Part shown: positions 37,203-46,057 of the stretch, one piece after another | Layout of the letters: every line of letters begins with the position of its first letter | Numbering within the stretch: the first letter of the stretch is position 1 | NCBI GenBank assembly: GCA_023396095.1 | Contig: JAEWXG010000027.1 | Span: 62,001-126,000 of the forward strand | DNA length: 64,000 nt | Source of the DNA: Bacillota bacterium | GTDB taxonomy: Bacteria; Bacillota; Clostridia; Christensenellales; UBA3700 | Direction of reading: 5' to 3' | The notes under the pieces: generated by a model | Seen by the model: only the letters and a program-made list of their open reading frames with translations | Told to the model about the DNA's origin: nothing | Databases searched by the model: none | Translations under genes and position numbers: made by a program

Positions 37203-37533
37203 ACATAATATATTATATTAAAGTTAACATTGCTACAACCTAATTTTTCTGTCAATCCATAAATGCACTGAAATGCTATGTAAAGTGAACTTAAAAATCT
37301 AAAGTTAATCGCAAGTTTGTCCGCACGTTCTGGTAAATGCACTTCATTCGTACTTTGACGATAAAATGCCTGACTGCCGCCTTATTAGGCTTTTCAATCA
37401 TTCCAAAATCCTACTCATAATTTTTTGTACCAATAAAGCACCTAGCGTAACAGATGCCTAGTATTAATATTAATATTTAGGGAACAATTTTATAGATTAG
37501 CGCACTTTAGTTCCCCAATATTAATTTTTGTAA
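37203..37533. other. Intergenic region with a possible decayed coding remnant
   Basis: 331 bases. On the minus strand a frame without stops from about 37380 to 37202 reads AFYRQSTNEVHLPERADKL and runs into the start of the PurM-like gene. A second frame gives a 36-residue peptide starting IEKPNKAAVRHF. The base composition is richer in G and C than the flanks. I do not recognise either frame. The sequence near 37487-37519 also holds GGGAAC ... GTTCCCC, an imperfect dyad. Confidence 0.35.
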
Positions 37534-38471
37534 CTACATTGTTTTCCAACAATTATTTTTCATAAAATCCGAAATAATAGATATATCATCTCCTTCATAA
37601 TACTTTACAAGCAGATTTTTAAATTCCGGAACTTCTTTTTTAGGAATAACCAAAAAACCACCTCCACGAGATATTAAATAGTGGTTAGCAAAAATAACAG
37701 CCGCTCTCTTATTCCCGTCAAGGAATATTTGCGTTTTCATGCAATATAAACATAACTTAATTGCAACATTAATTGCATCATCATGTTCCTCAGTAATCTC
37801 TTGTATTTTGTCTTTCACGTCTATTTCATTTGATAACGGTGGAACATAAGAGGAAGCTCCAATCCTAACCGGCACTCCTCGTATGCGACCTCCTTCAGCA
37901 AAAAATCCTTCATTAATAAGCCTTGCAATATAACTAAGCACATAATAGTCTGATTGACTCGCTACTACATCTTTATCCAAAATAAACTCCCAAGCGTGTT
38001 TTAAATTTAAGATTTTCTGTACATCGGTTGCTATCATACCGGTAACTTTTCCATTATCTATAATTTCTTCCGTCTGTGGAAAAGTTGTGGCTATCCCATC
38101 TAAAACTGCCTGATTGTAGATATTCATTTTCATATTTGCTCTAGCAAATGCTATATTATTAAGAACATCTGTCGATAATTCATTTTCCGAATATCCTGCA
38201 TTGGCAAGTTTATTTTCTATATGGCGTAGTTCTTTTCTTATTATTCTAATTTCTCTAGCATTACGAATCAGTAAGTTATATAGTTCTTCGGTATATACCC
38301 CTACATATGTTGATGTCAGTTTCCCACAACACGTTTTCTAACATATAAATATTTTCCATCGCCACGCTCTTTAATTTCAGGGGTCCCATCATATGGCATC
38401 AAATTCAATCTAACATTAAGATCTGCACGACTTCTGAGCAATTCTTGTATTTCATTATATTTTATAGCCAT
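37534..38471 (-). pseudogene. Fic-family protein with degenerate active site, frameshifted
   Basis: Two frames make one protein. The first (from ATG 38471, SD GGAG) reads AIKYNEIQELLRSRADLN ... YLYVRKRV and stops. The second continues GKLTSTYVGVYTEELYNLL ... KMNIYNQAVLDG and through the Fic fold. One missing base near 38324-38329 explains the break. The Fic loop is QIFLDGNKRAA: the usual catalytic His of HPFxxGN(G/K)R is Gln. So the protein family may not AMPylate, and this copy is also broken. The 199-aa downstream ORF (38133-37534) might still be made by internal initiation, but there is no evidence for this. Confidence 0.75.
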
Positions 38472-38663
38472 TATTTCCACTCCTTCTGAGGAATATTTTT
38501 ACTATATTTTACCAGTTTATTCCCCCAATATTCAATAATGTATAGGGAATATTTATGGGATGACTATGTCTTGTTTGTTCCCCAATTAATCGCCAACTAC
38601 ATGAATAGAAGCCATCTGCCATCATACACACTTAGGCTCATTACATAGGATGCTTATTTTTTA

Positions 38664-39674
38664 TTAGGTAGAAGATAAATAAATTTTTTGAAACATTTTT
38701 TGACTGTACAACTTAATATCACTAGGATCTTTCATCTTATATTTTTCTTTCACGCTTTCAAAATATTTTGCTAAATCTTCCTTGCTAATTATTTTGTCAG
38801 ATGATTCTTCTTCTTTAAGATTTTCTCTTGCTAGTAACCATGGGCCCTCAAAGTGCGTAAATTTTTCCAACACTTTACCACTATAACAACAAAGGTTTTT
38901 TGCAATGCTCTCTAAAACTGCTAATTCTGATGGCTTAAAATTAAAATTTTCAATTTCCCCAGCAGGTTTAATAGGATCACATTTATAGTCTTTATATCTG
39001 CAGTAAACATCCGGATAAACAGGCCCATGTACCCAAGCTTTACAATCTTCTTTAAATAAAAATTTCTTATAAAAAGCATAATGAAATCCCTGAGCAAAAT
39101 ACAATGCTTTTTGCAATGCTAATGGTGTAACATCTTCACATTTATGCAATAAATACTCAATTGCCATATAAATTTTTGATTTTCCCTGTAAATCTTTTCC
39201 AATAAGCTGATCAACAGCCATTTTACTTTTCTTATAGGCCGTTTCTGTTTTTATATTGTTTTTATTTTCTTCTAAAATTTGTTTATAAAACAATGGTTCT
39301 TCATATATTTTTTTAAGAATATCAGAATATTGTTTAGTCGGAACATCTCCATCACAGTAACGCGAGAATGTTTGTTCTCCCCATCCTAGCAATAATGATA
39401 ACGGACGCTTACCAATATTATACATAGAGCATATTTTTAATATTTCATCTAAAGAAATAATGTTATTTCTTTTTCTATACTCCGAGTATAAAGCACTCAA
39501 ATTAAAATCATTTACTTCATCAACATATATTTCTAATTCACAGTCGGCACAATAAGCAACTTTGCCTAGATATTCATAAGTCTCACCCTTAATTACCCCT
39601 GTCATTTGTTTATCGTAAACTATAAAATCTACGTCTTTTCTACACTCTTCGCAAAACACTTTTTTATTTTTCAT
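38664..39674 (-). CDS. Antitoxin: zinc finger + HTH + Panacea (DUF4065) domain
   Basis: 336 aa in three parts. Residues 1-50 hold two CxxC pairs (FCEECRKD, YCADCELEI), an MqsA-like zinc finger. Residues about 70-130 form an HTH (ISLDEILKICSMYNIGKRPLSLLLGWGEQTFSRYCDG). Residues about 165-300 are a Panacea/SocA-like domain (YLLHKCEDVTPLALQKALYFAQGFHY, AWVHGPVYPDVY). Panacea domains neutralise many unrelated toxins, and HTH fusions also autoregulate. It lies 24 bases after the MqsR-like toxin gene with a strong GGAGG, so the pair is one operon. Reading frames are intact, unlike the neighbouring Fic gene. Confidence 0.82.
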   Translation of the reverse strand: MKNKKVFCEECRKDVDFIVYDKQMTGVIKGETYEYLGKVAYCADCELEIYVDEVNDFNLSALYSEYRKRNNIISLDEILKICSMYNIGKRPLSLLLGWGEQTFSRYCDGDVPTKQYSDILKKIYEEPLFYKQILEENKNNIKTETAYKKSKMAVDQLIGKDLQGKSKIYMAIEYLLHKCEDVTPLALQKALYFAQGFHYAFYKKFLFKEDCKAWVHGPVYPDVYCRYKDYKCDPIKPAGEIENFNFKPSELAVLESIAKNLCCYSGKVLEKFTHFEGPWLLARENLKEEESSDKIISKEDLAKYFESVKEKYKMKDPSDIKLYSQKMFQKIYLSST

Positions 39675-39698
39675 AGTATACCTCCTCGTAACCTATAA

Positions 39699-40109
39699 CT
39701 ATTTAAATAAATACTCTATAGGCTTGTTGCATTTATGAAAAGAAATTACTACAACTTGCATCCCATTATGTTTTTCAATAATATTTACTTTGATATAAAT
39801 CTTCACCATTTCTATTATTCCGTCGACATTATTCAAACTAACCCGAGGAACAAAAACATACAAAACTTCATATTCATATCCAATTCTTTTGTTTTGCAAT
39901 GTATAACAAAAATCATTCACATTTAAATTCAGTAATATTGATTTTTGTATATCGCTACGAAGATTATATTCATTTATAAATTCAATATTTTCCTGTCTAT
40001 TTTCATTCATTGCAATTGTATATTTATTATTTCGAACACATTCTTTAATTGTCACCAACACCATATCAATGTCTTCTTTTGTATATTTTTGATTATAATA
40101 GGGATTCAT
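39699..40109 (-). CDS. MqsR-like toxin, partner of the Panacea antitoxin
   Basis: 136 aa. The segment ILLNLNVNDFCYTLQNKR, then EVLYVFVPRVSL, then VKIYIKVNIIE and VVVISFHKCNKPIEYLF resembles MqsR/RelE-fold mRNA interferases, where the final strand carries SFH. The family call comes from memory and is moderate. It is first in the operon (toxin before antitoxin, as in mqsRA), with GAGG seven bases before the ATG and its own strong promoter. What else: another RelE-superfamily toxin. Confidence 0.68.
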   Translation of the reverse strand: MNPYYNQKYTKEDIDMVLVTIKECVRNNKYTIAMNENRQENIEFINEYNLRSDIQKSILLNLNVNDFCYTLQNKRIGYEYEVLYVFVPRVSLNNVDGIIEMVKIYIKVNIIEKHNGMQVVVISFHKCNKPIEYLFK

Positions 40110-40133
40110 CGCTCAACCTCTTCTTGCACAATC

Positions 40134-40162
40134 ATAATACACTACTTTTTTACCTAGGTCAA
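40134..40162 (-). promoter_or_regulatory. Promoter and candidate operator of the toxin-antitoxin pair
   Basis: TTGACC at 40162-40157 and TATTAT at 40139-40134 with exactly 17 bases between. The palindrome ACCTAGGT (40152-40159) overlaps the -35 box and a further AACCTC lies at 40115-40120. MqsA proteins bind AACCT/AGGTT dyads, so autoregulation here is a reasonable inference. Confidence 0.6.
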
Positions 40163-40278
40163 TATAAAATGCATCAATTGATACATTTTTATTAGTTTGA
40201 AGTGAAGTAAAACTGTATTTTGAAAGTAGATTAAAAATTAAATTATCGCATAAAATTTTAATGAATCAATTAACTACA

Positions 40279-40308
40279 CAAAAACACTTGTTTTACCAAG
40301 TGTTTACA
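40279..40308 (-). terminator. ligA terminator
   Basis: Minus strand: AAACACTTG, six-base loop, CAAGTGTTT followed by TTG. It lies about 40 bases after the ligA stop. The U-tract is short, so strength is uncertain. Confidence 0.6.
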
Positions 40309-40347
40309 TCTTTAAAAAATCATAAGAGATATTTTATTAGGTTGTTT

Positions 40348-42291
40348 CTAGTCCTTTCCTATCATGTCAAAAAACTCTTGTTCGGATATTACTTTTATAC
40401 CTAATTTTTGAGCTTTTTCAAGTTTTGATCCAGCTTGTTCGCCTGCAATTAGATAAGTGACGGACTTTGAAATAGAATCGGAAACATCCCCTCCATTGTT
40501 TAAAATCAACTCATGTATTTCCGAACGTTTTAATTTGACCAATGTTCCAGTTACAACAAACTTGGCACCAGATAAAATACCAACTTTTATTTGGTCTTCA
40601 AAATTAATGCCTAAATCAAGTAATTTATCTAAAAGTTCTATATTCACTTTATTAGCAAAATATGCAACAACAGCATTTGCCATTATTTCACCAAAATCAT
40701 CAATTGCAATTATATCTTGATATGTTGCTTGTTTTAAGGCATCTAAGTTCTGGAATTTATCTGCTAACTCTCTAGCTGCTTTTTTGCCAATATTTGGTAT
40801 TCCTAGCGCATATAAAAAAGATGAAAACTTTGTTTTTTTACTAGATTGAATTGCGCCAATAATAGCTTTCGCTTTTCTTTCTTTTATTCCATCTAAAGTT
40901 AACAATTGATTTTCCTGTAACATATATACATCTACTAGAGTTTTTACATTTAATTCATTATATAACTGCTCTATAGTTTTCTCTGATAAGCCCTCTATGT
41001 TCATAGCCTCTTTAGATGCAAAATGTGTTAATTGCGCAATAACAGCAGGCGCGCAATTTTCAACATTTGTACATTTCAAAAAAACACTATCCCAAACCAA
41101 TTGACTTCCGCACGATGGGCAAATAGTTGGAGCTATAATTTCTTTTGAATTCTCATAATGTTCGCTAACTCCTAATATCTCAGGAATCACATCATTTGAT
41201 CGTCTAATAAATACTTTAGAGTTAACTTTTAAATCTTTTCTTTTTATTTCTGAATAATTAGAAAGTGTACATCTTCTTATTGTTGCTCCGCCAACATCAA
41301 CCGGATCAACAATGGCTAATGGATTTAATTTTCCAGTCCTACTTATTTGCCAAATCACGTCTTTTAAGATTGTTGTTGCTTCTTCTGCTTTAAATTTAAA
41401 GGCCATAGCCCATTTAGGAAACTTTTCTGTAAAACCTAGTTTTTCTCTAGTTATACCATCATTAATTTTAATAACAGCACCATCTATCAAATAATCCAAT
41501 TTTTCTCTATTGTTTTCTATCTCTTCTAAGGATTTTTTCAAATCTTCAATATCGTCAAAAAGTTTATAATAATCGCCAACGAAAAATTTATTTTGCAATA
41601 AAAACTCGTGCATTTCATTTTGACTAACAAAATTTTTATCTCTTGAATATCCAATATTGTATGCAATAAAATCAAGGTTTCTCTCTTTAGTAACTTTTGG
41701 GTCCAAATTTCTAATAGCGCCAGCAGCGGCATTTCTAGCATTTTTTAAAAAATCATCATGAGTATTATTATATTCGCTCAAAACCGATAATTTCATGATT
41801 ACTTCACCTTGTATTTCAATTAACCCTTGATAGTCTATTGATAACGGAATAGTTTTTATTGTTTTAGCTTGTTCAGTAACATCTTCCCCTTCTATACCAT
41901 TCCCACGCGTAGTTGCCCTCTGCATCAATCCTTCTTCATATGTAATATTTAAAGTTAACCCATCATATTTATATTCAAGTGTATAATCAAGTTTCCCAAA
42001 ATCCTTTTTGTTTTTTTCTAGCCAAATTGATAACTCATTCATTTCTTGACATTTATCTAGCGAGTATAATCGTTGTAAATGTTGATGCGATTGGAAATTT
42101 TTTAATAATTCTCCACCAACTCTTCTAGTTGGAGAATCTGGTAAAACAATACCTGTTTGTTTTTCAAGTGTAACTAATTCATCATACAACTTATCGTATT
42201 CTGAATCCGCTACTGTCGGATTATCTAAAACATAATATTTATATGCTAAATCATTTAATGAATTAACTAATTCTTTCATTCTGCTATTCAT
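40348..42291 (-). CDS. ligA: LigA, NAD-dependent DNA ligase
   Basis: 647 aa with all domains in order. The Ia NAD/NMN domain includes SEYDKLYDELV. The adenylation motif is YKYDGLTLNI (KxDG with the nucleophile Lys). The OB fold follows, then the zinc finger CPSCGSQLVWDSVFLKC ... C. Helix-hairpin-helix repeats include LDGIKERKAKAI and IPNIGKKAARELA, and the C-terminal BRCT domain starts at about 570 (GAKFVVTGTLVKLKRSEIHELI). Essential for joining Okazaki fragments. Two bases after pcrA, the common pcrA-ligA pair. Confidence 0.97.
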   Translation of the reverse strand: MNSRMKELVNSLNDLAYKYYVLDNPTVADSEYDKLYDELVTLEKQTGIVLPDSPTRRVGGELLKNFQSHQHLQRLYSLDKCQEMNELSIWLEKNKKDFGKLDYTLEYKYDGLTLNITYEEGLMQRATTRGNGIEGEDVTEQAKTIKTIPLSIDYQGLIEIQGEVIMKLSVLSEYNNTHDDFLKNARNAAAGAIRNLDPKVTKERNLDFIAYNIGYSRDKNFVSQNEMHEFLLQNKFFVGDYYKLFDDIEDLKKSLEEIENNREKLDYLIDGAVIKINDGITREKLGFTEKFPKWAMAFKFKAEEATTILKDVIWQISRTGKLNPLAIVDPVDVGGATIRRCTLSNYSEIKRKDLKVNSKVFIRRSNDVIPEILGVSEHYENSKEIIAPTICPSCGSQLVWDSVFLKCTNVENCAPAVIAQLTHFASKEAMNIEGLSEKTIEQLYNELNVKTLVDVYMLQENQLLTLDGIKERKAKAIIGAIQSSKKTKFSSFLYALGIPNIGKKAARELADKFQNLDALKQATYQDIIAIDDFGEIMANAVVAYFANKVNIELLDKLLDLGINFEDQIKVGILSGAKFVVTGTLVKLKRSEIHELILNNGGDVSDSISKSVTYLIAGEQAGSKLEKAQKLGIKVISEQEFFDMIGKD

Positions 42292-42292
42292 A

Positions 42293-44542
42293 TTATCCTC
42301 TAATCTTTAAATCAATATGTTTTAATGAAATCTGCTTTTCTCCGTGCTTATCAAATACAATGCTCGCTATTCCACCATCTATCTTAATAATTTTACCATT
42401 TCCAAACGTAGGATGTTCAATTAATTGATTTACTTGATACTTACTTATATCCTTTGCCGCTATTATTTTTCTTTGTTTTTCATATTCCATCGCATTATCG
42501 AAAGATTTGGATGGCGTGTTGTCAATAAATCTTTCATAATATGCGTCATTCTGCATTTGCTCATCGTTATATCTGATATTAGAAAATGATGGCTCTTTTT
42601 TAATTAAACCTGTTTCTTCTAAAAATCTAGAAGCAAGTGCAAAACCATAATTTCCACCATACATTCTTCTATTTGTTCGCGTAATGTAAAGTCTATCTTT
42701 AGCGCGAGTTACTGCTACATATGCTAACCTTCTTTCTTCCTCTAGTTGCCCTGAATTTGAAGAGTCTAGAGCTTTTCCGGATGGCAAAATTCTCTCTTCA
42801 AAAGCAATTAGAAATACGCAACCAAATTCCAAACCTTTTGCACTGTGTATCGTAGATATAACCACATTATCTCCATCAGTGTTAACATCCGTTTCACTAG
42901 TTAGTGCTATTTTTTGCATTGATTCAATAATACTTGTCCCTTCAATATATGAATTTTTAAAATTAGATGCAAGTTCTTCAATATTTTGCAATTTTGAATT
43001 CAACTCTATCGAATCCTGCACTTTTAATAAAATTGTTATTTTTGTAATATTTACAAAATTTTCCAAGAAGTATACTTGATCACGTTTATACGCTTCAGTT
43101 AGACCACTAAAATATTCAGATAAATTATCCATTATTTTTTTTACTCTAGGAGAAAAATCATAATTTTGATAATCATAAAAAATTTCATGCAATTTTTTAT
43201 TATTTTGTTGTGCTACTTCTATGATACTAAGAACTGTTTTATCCCCAACTCCAGGATACTGATTAATAATCTTTAGTATATTATTATCATCATCTGGATT
43301 GGTCACATATTGAAAAATTGCAATTGCGGTTTTTATTTCGGTTCTATGGAAAAATTTATAGCCTCCAAAAAATACATACGGAATTCTTCTTCTAACAAAT
43401 TCTGTTTCTAGTTTTTGCGATAAATAGTTATTGCGCATCAATATCGCGAAATCTGAATATTGAAATATATTATTTGAGTGTAATAACTGTATTTGATCTG
43501 CTACATACTCAACTTCTTCATAGTCGTCACTTAATGTTTTAACTTCAACTCTTACTCCACCATTGTTGCGTGTTTGCAATGTTTTATCAACTCTTTGTTG
43601 ATTGTTTTTTATAATATTATTTGCAACATCTAATATCTGTTTTGTACTTCTATAGTTTGTTTCTAATTTATATGTTTTCACATTAGGAAATGCTTTTTTA
43701 AAATCAATAATATTTGTAATATCTGCACCTCGCCAAGAATATATACTCTGATCATCATCCCCAACGGCAAATACATTTTGGTCTTCGCCTGCTAGTTCAA
43801 TAATAATCTTATTTTGAACAGCATTTGTATCTTGATACTCATCAACTAAAATATACTTATATTTTTGCTGCAAAGCTTCTTTAAGTTGATTATTTTTCTT
43901 TAATAAGATATAAAAATTAAATAATAAGTCGTCAAAATCCATTGCATTGTTATGCTGCAACTTTTGTTGATAATTATTATAGATATTAATTATCGAATTA
44001 ATAGTACTTTGTTTATATGAACCTTTTTCTTGCAAAAACAAACCATACTCTCCAGGTTCCATACCTAAATTTTTAGCTTGAGAAACTTTTTCTCTAATTA
44101 ATAAAATAAGCTTCTTTAATTTTTCTTGTCCTTGAGAATCGCTAGTATCAATTTGTTTAAATTCTTCTTTTACGATTTCAATAAAAACCTTCTTCGAATC
44201 GTCATCATCATAAATTGAAAAGTTCTTATTATAATTTGGAAGCCAATCAACCAATTGCCTTAATTGCGTAGCGCAAAAACTATGAAATGTAGATATTGTT
44301 AGTTCATTTACAGGAGCCAATTGCGCTACTCTTTCCTTCATTGTTGTTGCTGCCTTATTTGTAAATGTAATTGCAAGAATATTTTCAGATTTTATTTTTT
44401 TATCTAAAATCATATGAGCAATTCTATAAGTAAGTACTCTCGTTTTACCAGATCCTGCGCCAGCAAAAACTAAAACTGGCCCTTCAGTTTCCAAAACAGG
44501 TAAAATTTGTTCATCGTTTAAAACACTTTTTAAATCTAACAT
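42293..44542 (-). CDS. pcrA: PcrA/UvrD-type 3'-5' DNA helicase
   Basis: SF1A helicase of about 749 aa: VLVFAGAGSGKTRVLTYRI (Walker A), ITFTNKAATTMKERV, DFDDLLF, ILVDEYQDTNAVQ, AVGDDDQSIYSWRGA, LETNYRST, VVISTIHSAKGLEFGCVFLI and AYVAVTRAKDRL. The C-terminal 80 residues resemble the PcrA tail (VNQLIEHPTFGNGKI). I took the ATG at 44542. A TTG two codons earlier is also open, and neither has a strong Shine-Dalgarno. It functions in repair and plasmid replication. Confidence 0.95.
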   Translation of the reverse strand: MLDLKSVLNDEQILPVLETEGPVLVFAGAGSGKTRVLTYRIAHMILDKKIKSENILAITFTNKAATTMKERVAQLAPVNELTISTFHSFCATQLRQLVDWLPNYNKNFSIYDDDDSKKVFIEIVKEEFKQIDTSDSQGQEKLKKLILLIREKVSQAKNLGMEPGEYGLFLQEKGSYKQSTINSIINIYNNYQQKLQHNNAMDFDDLLFNFYILLKKNNQLKEALQQKYKYILVDEYQDTNAVQNKIIIELAGEDQNVFAVGDDDQSIYSWRGADITNIIDFKKAFPNVKTYKLETNYRSTKQILDVANNIIKNNQQRVDKTLQTRNNGGVRVEVKTLSDDYEEVEYVADQIQLLHSNNIFQYSDFAILMRNNYLSQKLETEFVRRRIPYVFFGGYKFFHRTEIKTAIAIFQYVTNPDDDNNILKIINQYPGVGDKTVLSIIEVAQQNNKKLHEIFYDYQNYDFSPRVKKIMDNLSEYFSGLTEAYKRDQVYFLENFVNITKITILLKVQDSIELNSKLQNIEELASNFKNSYIEGTSIIESMQKIALTSETDVNTDGDNVVISTIHSAKGLEFGCVFLIAFEERILPSGKALDSSNSGQLEEERRLAYVAVTRAKDRLYITRTNRRMYGGNYGFALASRFLEETGLIKKEPSFSNIRYNDEQMQNDAYYERFIDNTPSKSFDNAMEYEKQRKIIAAKDISKYQVNQLIEHPTFGNGKIIKIDGGIASIVFDKHGEKQISLKHIDLKIRG

Positions 44543-44569
44543 CTGCAATTTATTTTCTATTCCATACTA

Positions 44570-44603
44570 TAAAAAATATAGCCCTGCTCAGCAGGGCTAC
44601 TTT
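44570..44603 (-). terminator. rpsU terminator
   Basis: Minus strand: TAGCCCTGC-TGA-GCAGGGCTA followed by TATTTTTTATAG, directly after the rpsU stop. A GC-rich 9-bp stem with U-tract, a strong intrinsic terminator separating rpsU from pcrA-ligA. Confidence 0.9.
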
Positions 44604-44780
44604 TTACTTAAACATTCTTTTTCTTGCTGCTTCAGACTTTTTCTTTCTTTGAACACTTGGTTTCTCATAATGTTCTTTTTTCTTTAAGTCTCCAATGATG
44701 CCATCACGTTGACATTTGCGCTTAAATCTTCTAATAGCACTATCTAAAGTTTCGTTTTCGCCTACTCTAACTGTTGACAT
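44604..44780 (-). CDS. rpsU: RpsU, ribosomal protein bS21
   Basis: 58-aa small-subunit protein: STVRVGENETLDSAIRRFKRKC, then KKEHYEKPSVQRKKKSEAARKR. Very basic C-terminus, normal length. GGTGG precedes the ATG at 44780. A terminator follows at once, so it is probably monocistronic or the end of a unit starting in the 280-base gap upstream, where I see no other gene. Confidence 0.96.
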   Translation of the reverse strand: MSTVRVGENETLDSAIRRFKRKCQRDGIIGDLKKKEHYEKPSVQRKKKSEAARKRMFK

Positions 44781-45062
44781 GATTTCACCACCTTTCCAAC
44801 GCTTTGGAATTAATTTTTACATTGATATATTACTTAATTTGCAAAATTATGTCAATTAAATAAAGCATAAAGGTTGGCATGATTGGTATGAACTGAAGTT
44901 CGGTTTTTTAAATATTTTAAAAATGTTGCTTGCTTTTTTATTTTCAATTTTTTATCATTCTCTTTTAAAAAATGGTAATTGGTTTTTACTCTAATCACCA
45001 TCTTTCTATTTATTTCAATCTTTATTATGTTAATTGTTGCTCATGAAGTCGCATTATATCAA

Positions 45063-45869
45063 TCAACTCAGTTTTAAATGAATAATCATTGTTCTTTTTA
45101 ACTTATCGGCAAAATACATATACATCTTTGTACTTAACTTTAATCCTTTGCAATGTTTTAATGCATCATAAAAAAATCCATCTACTTCTAAAAGGTCAGA
45201 CTGCGTTAGCCTTGCAAATTCCAATGGATCATCTATACTAAAATACATTTGTGCGTTTTTATTTCCTGTTTTCTTTACATAGTTATTTGCAAATTTTAGC
45301 CCCTTAGAATTTGTAGCATCAAAAACTAATTCACATTTATAAATTTGAGCTTTCATATTTTTAATCATCTCTACAATTTTATTTTCTTCAAAATACTGAT
45401 ATACGCCTGACACAGAAATCAAAGTAGGTAAGGATTTATCTATTTCATTAATCCAACCAAGCTGGAACATATCACCGGATATTAATTTTTCATTAATCCC
45501 TATTCCAAGCACTTTTTTTCTAATTTCTATAACATTCGGCAAATCAACTTGATAAAAATTAGCATTCTGATTCCCTAAACGGTAGTAGGCTGTTTCCAAA
45601 CCAGCGCCTAAAAACACTACATTCGCGGAATGATTATCTTTTAAAAATTTTTTAATTTTTTCGTCTATGGTCCTTTGTCTACAAACACTTGCCATATATA
45701 AATATTCATTGCTATTTTTATCGATGCTATCCGTCGGCATATATTGCTTTAATAATAGTGCCCTCTCATCATAGAAAAATTGAGGAAATTTTTTTGACGC
45801 ATATATTCTTCCTGCAAGCGGTACGTATAATGTATCTTCAACACCATCAAGTAGATTTTTCTCACTCAT
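45063..45869 (-). CDS. Leucine carboxyl methyltransferase (LCMT/PPM)-family SAM methyltransferase
   Basis: 268 aa. The SAM motif I is unusual for class I enzymes: NVVFLGAGLETAYYRL followed by YQVDLPNVIEIRKKVL, the pattern of the LCMT/PPM1 and polyketide O-methyltransferase (Tcm-P) family. Then SVSGVYQYFEENKIVEMI and LVFDATN. Family members methylate carboxyl or hydroxyl groups of proteins or small molecules. The substrate here is unknown. It stands alone between rpsU and pyk with intergenic gaps of about 190-280 bases either side. No partner biosynthesis genes are present. Confidence 0.75.
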   Translation of the reverse strand: MSEKNLLDGVEDTLYVPLAGRIYASKKFPQFFYDERALLLKQYMPTDSIDKNSNEYLYMASVCRQRTIDEKIKKFLKDNHSANVVFLGAGLETAYYRLGNQNANFYQVDLPNVIEIRKKVLGIGINEKLISGDMFQLGWINEIDKSLPTLISVSGVYQYFEENKIVEMIKNMKAQIYKCELVFDATNSKGLKFANNYVKKTGNKNAQMYFSIDDPLEFARLTQSDLLEVDGFFYDALKHCKGLKLSTKMYMYFADKLKRTMIIHLKLS

Positions 45870-46057
45870 CTATATTCTCCTTTTCTTCTTAAATTTTTCT
45901 TAACACAAATTTCTCTATTTTTTTCAGTTTCCCAACAATTAAATAGTTATATTTTTAATTTTTTGGTAGCAAATCTTCACCTAAAACTTTCAACCTATAT
46001 CAAAAATCATTACACGTAAAAATTCTTTTTACCGCAATATTAGGCTAGTCATTTAAA

